Of a DNA stretch of 64,000 bases, positions 57,234 through 64,000 are shown one piece after another. The stretch is from Ottelia alismoides. Taxonomy: Eukaryota > Streptophyta > Magnoliopsida > Alismatales > Hydrocharitaceae. Made by a program: the position numbers and the translations under genes. Under the pieces are notes generated by a model. It worked only from the letters and a program-made list of their open reading frames with translations. It was not told where the DNA came from and made no database searches. The stretch covers positions 434,001 to 498,000 of the forward strand of contig JAZKJV010011599.1 in assembly GCA_037367405.1 (NCBI GenBank). Direction: 5' to 3'. Within the stretch, counting starts at the first letter, position 1. The number at the start of each line of letters is the position of its first letter.

Positions 57234-60221
57234 TGATGAACATAAAATTCGCCTCTATAATAGTGTGGAATTATGCTGTAGTACAGGAGGCGAATTTTGT
57301 TCAGCAAAAACCACAGACTTTGAATGCTGTGGAATATTTATACTTGACAAGTGTACCAAGGTCGAACACAGGGATACATCAGCCTAAAGTGAGTATTGAA
57401 TTTCGATTCATGAAGCACATAGTGATTTAATCTCAATTTCTGGTCCATACGCAAATTATGATGCACTATGCTATCTACAAGGCAATGCCATGATGCATGC
57501 AATTTTTTCATTTTGTTTTTATGCAAGTTAAAATGATGCATGGGCAAATAATGCAAGAGAATATGCATGAAGAATAAAATGTCATAAATATCTACAATTA
57601 TACCCTAAAATGAGAGCAACGTAATATAGAATGAAATTAGAGCCAATTTTGAACACATCATTAAAAATCGGTCATCAAATCAATCAAGACAAGTAGAGCA
57701 TGGTCCCATTTTTCACATAAAAATCACTTAAATTAAAACAGTGTCAAATGGAACAAGCATGCTAAAATGTAGAGGACAAAACAAGGATCAAAACGACACT
57801 AAAATCATGCAATTTGGACCTACGATGCTCAAGTTATGCTAAAAACAGTGCAAGGGCATAATTGTAATAAAAATGCAATAAAATAAAGGGATAAATATTG
57901 CATTTAGGCCCCTGGAGGGACCTAAATGCAAAAAGCAAAAACCGCCTGGGCCCGGTTGCAATTTATCCATTTGCGCGCAGGGGCATATTTGTAGTTCTTC
58001 AAAACCTGGAGGGTCTCCCTGAAATTTACCCAGGCACGCACGTGAGGCACGTGCCTGGGGATCAAAATGCAAATATATAATCTTCCGGGGTCTTCTCTAC
58101 AATTTACCCAGGCCCCCACGTGCCTCGCACGTGAGACGCCTAGGCTCAGGCGCCACCTCAGGTTCGGGACATGTGGCCGCTTCTGGAGATCTGTCTGGAG
58201 GCTCGGATGACCCGAGCCTATAGGTTGGGCTGGAGGCTCGGGTTACACACGTGTCATCATCGTGACCGTCCGATCCATCTGATCGGACAGCAACTGTATC
58301 TCATCCTCCTCCGCAGGTCACCGGAGAAGGCGGGGCTCCGGCGACCTGCCATTCGCACCACCGCCTTGTTTATCAACTTCTAGAGCTCGGGGAAGATTGC
58401 CGGTGGTCTGGCGAAGGACTGGAAAGCGTCGCGAGGCTCCGGTGCTGGTCGGAAGGGGAGAACGATGGAGCCTCGCCGACGGGGAAAAGCTTGAATCAGC
58501 TCCGATGCCAACTCCGGCAATTGAAGTACCTGCAGGCGTTAGTTCTAGCCGAAGCTTGTGCGTGGTTGCGCGAGGTCAGTGAGGTGATCGGAAGGCCGTG
58601 GAGGTGGCGGGAATGGCGGCCAGAGGCTTCTTCGCCACCGGAGCGGGAGAAGAAGGGGGTCGGAGCGGGAGGGGCTCTGGAGAAGGGAAAGGGGGTCGGC
58701 GAGGGTGCTGGAGGTGTGGCGGATGTGGTAGAGTGATCGGTGGAAGGGGACGGTGAAGATAGGAGGCGTAGTAAATCGGAGAAAAAGAAGGAAAAAGCAA
58801 GGAGGGAGAGGACCTCGTCGGGGAGGGGGACCCGGTGGCGGAGAGGCTTGTGTTGGACCTCGAGGAGGTCCGGGGATCATCGCCCAGTCTGGTCAGCGTA
58901 CCAGAGAGCTTGGAGGTGGCCGGAGGCACACCGATACGCGGCGGAAAGCGACGCGGGTCGACACCGGGCTAGACCCATCTGGGCCTTGACATTCAGCCCC
59001 TCCGCTGTCACCGGAGGGGCGGAGAAGACTAGGGCATAGCCCAAAATGGTGGACGACGGCTATTGGTGATGGAGGGGGGTTTTATAGGAGGCGGAGCTCC
59101 GGCGGTTACGAGGTGCGGGGGTGTTTTGAAATGGGGTTTTCATGGCGATGGATTGATGGTAGGTGTCTTTGGGGGTTACGCGAGATAGGCGGATCTACGG
59201 TGATGTCGGGGAGGCGTTACGAGCAGGAGGAGTTAGCAGGTGCGCCGGCCAAAAATGGAAGGGGCTGGGGGCGTTGCAAGGGGTAACAGCCGGGGCTGGA
59301 GGTAGACGAAGCTTAGGGAACCGTTGGATCTTTTGATCCAACGGCTGGGATAGGCGCACGTATGGAGGGACGTGATCAGATCACTAGATCTGATCGTATG
59401 GTTGATACAGGAGCGCGAGGGAACGGCTGTGATTGAGGCGGTGAGGAAAATCCGATGGTCTAGGTTTACTGGATGACGTGGATTGCGGGGGAGCGTTGGA
59501 TGGAGAGTGGATCGGAGGGCTGCTATGAGTGGGAGACGTGGCGGGTGGAGGACCGTCGAATATTAGCTGGATCGAAGGGCCTGGATGAGAGTGGAAGTGA
59601 GTGGAGGCGATCTGATCTGGGATCAGATCGTACGGCTGGAAATGAAGCGGGAGTGGACGGCGGAGATGGAGGCGATGCGGAGCTGATCCAACGGCCCAGG
59701 AAGAGCACCAGGTGGCAGCAAGGGAAGCGGGCCACGTGGGCGGGCTGAGGGGGCGCCACGTGGCCCAATCAGAATAAATCAAACAAAAATACAAAGAAAA
59801 ATATAAAAGAAATAGTTAGAAGCTGAATTTGGAAAAAGTCAAAACATGAAAGTTGCTCGTCTCGATGAGATTTACAACTTTCATGTTGGTCAAAAAGCCA
59901 AAGGAGGTCATCTGTACAAAAGCTATTTTTGGGGGTATTTTTAAGGGGATAAAAATACCAAGTTTGCGGTTTTGAAATTTTTTTGTATTTTTTTATCTTT
60001 TTAAGGGCCAGTGATTTATAGACAAGTTATCTACCTATTTTTTAGGGGATTTTGAGTGGTAAAATAGATACAGAAAAATAAGGGAAATTAAATACAAATA
60101 ATTATAGGTTAATTATACACAATATAGTACATGATAAAATCAAAGAATTAAAGGTGATTTTATTGGATTAATCAAGACAGGGGTTTTAATAAAGAGTTTT
60201 TGATGAATACGAGATTCATCA
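57234..60221 (-). repeat. 5' LTR of the LARD
   Basis: Same organisation as the 3' LTR: palindromes at 59322-59343, 59374-59395 and 59608-59630, TATA at 59079-59086, U5 hairpins at 57244-57298 and 57311-57332, and tip hairpin at 60201-60221. Confidence 0.94.
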
Positions 60222-60226
60222 CTAGG

Positions 60227-61887
60227 CGGGCTATACTACGCTCAAGCTTCAAGAAAAAGGAAAAAGAAGAGGGAGAAGCTCACCGGAGACGGAAGTGGAT
60301 GGCTTCGGGCGGAGCTCCGGCGAGGGATGGATCTCTTCGATTCGACGCCAAACGACGCAAACCCAGGCTCGATTCGATGCCTGCTGTCACCAGGAACACG
60401 AAGGGCTAGGGGTTTTAGGGTGGAAATGGCGGAAGAAGGATCAAACTTCAAATCGAAGTCTGGGGTGCCCTTTTGAAGGGTTGACGGGTGGCGTGGAAGA
60501 CGAGGGTCAAACGCCTCGATCAATGGTCCTCAGCCCAAGGAATCACTTGGACGTGATTCACCATTGATCGAGGAATAGATTTCATGAAGATACCATCACC
60601 AAATGGTGATCGAGGCGGCCTCGAAAAATGGATGAAAGTGGGTCAAATGCATCTTCTGACACGATCCAGGTGTTGGGAAGAGAGTTGACCTAGGTCAACT
60701 CTCCAGCCCTCCTGGTTGGTCCACGTGGACCAACCAGGAAAAAACTTGAGAAAAATATTTCTAAAATCAAAATAAAATAGTAAATTATTTTATTTAATTA
60801 TGGTTACAAAATAAAAAATGCTTATAATTTAATAAATTATTTTATGGTAATTTTTATTTATTTTTATTAGGTGTATTTTTACAAGTTGTCTCTTTAGCCC
60901 TATATAGGTACATATACATATGTATTTTATTACTTTATTTTTATTTTGTGTATTTTAATTTTATTATTTATATTTATTATTTTCTAAAATTATAGAATAC
61001 TTTTATATATACAAATATATTTTTATTTTGTTTTATTGATATGTTTTGTATATTTAATAAAATATAAGTAGATATTGTATAGGTATATATATAGGTATAA
61101 TACCTGTGTATTTTATATACATTTATTTTTTTATTTTGAGTTTTATTTGGGTTTTTCTTCCTGTTTTAATATACATAAGTATTATAAATAATATTCACAA
61201 AATTATAAAAATATAAAAATACAAAAATAATGATTAAAGAATAAATTGAATATTTTAAGCTGTACAGGTATACAATGTGGGTCCAAAACTCAACTTTCAA
61301 ACCGTAGCCCTGCCAAATGCAAAACCACCACCATAAAATAGATTATTTTATTCTATATACAATTAAAGGTGAGTTTGCTGCATTTGGAGTTTTCATTTGT
61401 AAGATACAGGTCTGGGAAGTTGGGATTCTGGATTTTTATTCAGACCATAACTTTTTATCTGTACATTATTTTTTAGTGAAATCAATTTTGTATTTTTCTA
61501 TATAAAAATATATACAACTTTCATGTACAAAGTTTCTTAATTTGGTGTATAAAAAGTAGAAACAAAAATAGGTCCCAAAATGAATAAAGAATGAATTAAC
61601 AAATATAGGTATTTGGCCCTTATTTCCCCCTACTTTATTCCTTGTCGACCTATTCATCAAGATGCCTAGGTCTCGGGGTTTCGGGTCATAAAATATTTAC
61701 AATATTTTATTCTTTTTCTTTTCTTTTCTTTATTCTATAATTTTGGCATTAAAAACATTATTTTATACACTTTTTACACAACTATGCATGAATGCTAAAA
61801 TACATGAATTAGTGCCATTTACAGGCATTTGCTAGGATTTTTTAGGCCAAAATGATGGAATAAAGATGATGAATTGTGGATTCATCA
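60227..61887 (-). repeat. 5' LTR of the Athila element, outer part
   Basis: Resumes the LTR after the LARD and matches 36697-38316. It carries two perfect palindromes (60680-60703 and 60711-60738) that are partly deleted in the 3' LTR, and the tip hairpin GATGAAT/ATTCATC (61868-61886). Confidence 0.95.
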
Positions 61888-62881
61888 GTCTGCTACTTGG
61901 ATGAATATCTAAGGAGTTAGATTGATGACTTATCAAACATCGTCAAATGATTATAAAGAGATGATCTCCAGCCTGAAAAGGAGATGTCAATCCATTCTCT
62001 ATAGCCTGATATCTGACCGACCTCTTGATGCAAGTCCTCTACATGGGAATAGATATTCAGGGGTGTCAGATAAGTTACAAAGAGTTGACTTGATGAGATT
62101 GAGATAACTAAATCTATGTCGTATACTGTCACGATATAGGCATGCATCCTCTGACCGGAGATAGATGTATTGCTATATGCCTGACTATGTACTTTTAACA
62201 GACCGATAGGTTGATGGCTTGATCAAGGTTTATACATCGACGAGCTGGTATGCATATAAGGGTATATGGGTAACACGATCTCTCAAAGGGATCATACGGG
62301 TTCACTTGTGAATCAGAAGACATGAGATCACTCATGAGGTATTGAGATCAATCAAATTCCATGCATGGTCTTCTTGCCTTGGAAGCATGACAAGAATTTG
62401 TAGGTATGATATATGCTTTTGGAAAGTATATGATCGATACCAACTTCCAATGACCGAATGAGAAACTTATGATAAAATCCTGAAGGAGACAGTCTTAAAG
62501 CGATCTAAAACTCTGATTTTATTCTAGGCCTTTCAATATGCAAGATGTACATATATTAGGAATACTTGAGGGTGATGTGATCATAAATGATTGTATAATC
62601 ATGACGCTTCCATTCCGAGGGAATGATGAAACATGTCTGGATTTTAGTGACTCCTCTCAGTAGAGAAGTAATCTAATCTTAGTTCAAATATTGGACATTG
62701 ATCTGAATGTGATTCGGGTACAATGAGAAGATTAGATCTACGGTCTTGATTTAAGCAAGCATCTATGAGAGGTTTTAGGGATCTCGATTTGAGATTTGAT
62801 ATCAATATCCAAGTCACTATAAGTGAAACGTATAATCACCCTGTCCTTATCACCAAGTATCTGCAGAGAAAGAGCAATATT

Positions 62882-63230
62882 CTTGAAGGAGTTCAAGAAT
62901 AATTTCATTGATAAAATGTGTATCCAAACATTGAGAAATGGATAATTAAATGAGATATAATTATCATGAATAATGTGAATTTGATTCATATTATTTGAAT
63001 GCATGAGAGTGATGATTCAATATAATTATATGTGAGTTAATAGTCATGGATAATGCGGATAGTACTATCCATATTAATCATATATATTATAGATGTGATT
63101 TATAATATATAAGAGATAGCAATTTATAAATAACATTTACAATTTAAATGTTGATGTGAATTGGATTCACATTGGATAATTAATTGAAATGTAATTTACA
63201 TTTTATTTTGGGTTGTGAATATGATTCATA
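62882..63230 (+). other. Cluster of short palindromes
   Basis: Includes CTTGAA/TTCAAG (62882), GTGAAT/ATTCAT near 62976, the exact palindrome GGATAGTACTATCC (63057-63070), AACATTT/AAATGTT (63132-63152), ATGTGAAT/ATTCACAT (63154-63172), AAATGTA/TTACATTT (63187-63203) and GTGAAT/ATTCAT (63215-63229). Confidence 0.65.
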
Positions 63231-63633
63231 AATTTCCAATGACATGATTGATATTTTACAAATAATTGGAAATTATTTTTGGGAAATAATTTATAATAAA
63301 AGTTATTGTAATTAAAGGATAATATGAAATCACAATCTCACAAAATAGGAAAAAGAGGAGCTCCTTCCATAAAGAGAGGGGAGACGACCACCCTAGTCTT
63401 ATTTCTTGGAGGTCATCCACCCTCATTAGAAAGGAGCTTGCCTCTTTCCTAATCCTTTAATACCACTTGATTTGATTGAATTAATTATATTGATGATTAT
63501 TCAATCTATTTAATTTAATTTAATTAGTTCTTGTTTGTTACAATAAAATCATGGCCATTGAAAGAAATATAAATCAATCTCAACCATTGGATTTGTGTTG
63601 TCCATGTATTGAGATCCTGGACTCCCAAAATAT

Positions 63634-63640
63634 TATAAAA
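63634..63640 (+). promoter_or_regulatory. TATA box
   Basis: TATAAAA followed about 40-60 bp later by a CT-rich leader, the usual arrangement of a plant RNA polymerase II start. Confidence 0.5.
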
Positions 63641-64000
63641 GGAGAGGCAACCCTAGCTATTCTTTTACAACATAGAATTCACAAGTTCTCTCTCTCTCTC
63701 TCATCATACACATCCCCCCCCCTCTCTCTCTAAGTGGCCATCCACTTTGTGACCTAGAGAGAATTGCCATCATCGCTACGTTGTCGTATTGCCATTTTGA
63801 CCGCTCGTGGATCTTCATCTTCCTCACTAGTTCCAGTACACGAAGAAGACCACCGATTTTGTGTGACTAAATCAGAAGATCCGTCGCTTAGATCAACCTC
63901 TTGGATTGCGAGAAGGATGTGTTTCATCAACACACTCGCAAGCGTATCCTCCGTCGAGTCAAACTTGAGACAGGTGGTCTCTTCGTTTAGAGACTTCGAT

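Larger units (their letters stand above)
51762..60221 (-). mobile_element. LARD (large non-autonomous LTR element), 8,460 bp
   Basis: Two LTRs of 2,993 and 2,988 bp (51762-54754, 57234-60221), beginning TGATGAAC and ending ATTCATCA, flank a 2,479-bp internal region without gag or pol. The exact duplication CTAGG lies at 51757-51761 and 60222-60226. It has a primer site of tRNA-Asp type with one mismatch, a polypurine tract and a copy of the polypurine-hairpin array, so it uses the same signals as the Athila host. By eye the first 200 bp of the two LTRs differ at 7 positions, so the insertion is fairly recent compared with the solo LTR at 27329. Confidence 0.95.
34526..61887 (-). mobile_element. 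Athila-lineage Ty3-gypsy element with nested LARD
   Basis: The LTRs start TGAAAAGCG and end GGATTCATCA. The exact duplication GTCTG lies at 34521-34525 and 61888-61892. The minus strand carries a tRNA-Asp primer site (49535-49552), a leader, gag, protease, reverse transcriptase, RNase H and integrase in gypsy order, a 2.5-kb non-coding 3' region and a polypurine tract. The 5' (right) LTR is interrupted by the LARD at 51762-60221. Without it the element is about 18.9 kb. The TLRSG word at the gag end, the FMDDF polymerase motif and the integrase wording fit the Athila lineage. The LTRs of 3.8 kb are long for it, and no env-like frame is seen. Confidence 0.96.
61893..64000 (+). repeat. LTR-like sequence, truncated by the window end
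   Basis: Continues the sequence left of the Athila insertion (up to 34520). It has no gene-like frame, a hairpin-rich AT zone (62880-63310), a TATA box at 63634-63640, a CT microsatellite leader (63686-63702) and a short C-run. This arrangement resembles U3-R-U5 of a long copia LTR, but neither end is visible, so a host promoter cannot be excluded. Confidence 0.4.

Overview
This is nuclear DNA of a flowering plant. The window is AT-rich intergenic sequence built almost entirely from transposable elements of plant-specific types: Athila and copia LTR retrotransposons, a BED-finger hAT transposon and several MITEs. I see no intact host protein gene, no tRNA or rRNA gene and no prokaryotic-style system. 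Species and monocot/eudicot status cannot be settled from the sequence.

Layout. 1-7.5 kb: degraded copia pieces on the minus strand, a stretch with the style of plant mitochondrial DNA, a 406-bp hAT MITE with an exact 8-bp target duplication (TSD), and two weak exon-like segments. 7522-11184: a structurally complete hAT element with an exact 8-bp TSD and a broken RICESLEEPER-like transposase. 11.2-14.2 kb: a 160-bp dyad-symmetric palindrome cluster and three MITEs. 16329-18774: a 2,446-bp solo LTR with TSD TTTGT, carrying a run of small hairpins whose stems differ while the loop stays the same. 19999-25583: a full-length minus-strand copia element (TSD TGCCC) inserted in a foldback MITE. 27124-33379: a plus-strand, internally deleted copia relative (TSD GAATA) whose 5' LTR is split by a 2,986-bp solo LTR (TSD GAGCC). 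34526-61887: a minus-strand Athila-lineage Ty3-gypsy element (TSD GTCTG, 3.8-kb LTRs) with a recognisable gag-pol. Its 5' LTR is split by a gag-pol-less 8,460-bp LARD (51762-60221, TSD CTAGG) of the same LTR family as the solo LTR at 27329. 61893-64000: LTR-like sequence with a TATA box, running off the window.

How the parts relate. The insertions stack: an older sequence received the Athila element, whose LTR then received the LARD. The Athila element and the LARD share a tRNA-Asp-type primer binding site, LTR-tip hairpins, and an unusual internal array of stem-loops ending in the polypurine-tract motif. This suggests that the LARD depends on Athila-type machinery. The most interesting signal is RNA/DNA secondary structure inside these non-coding regions: the polypurine-tract hairpin array, three U5 hairpins with paired substitutions between family members, and the hairpin run in the 16-18 kb solo LTR.
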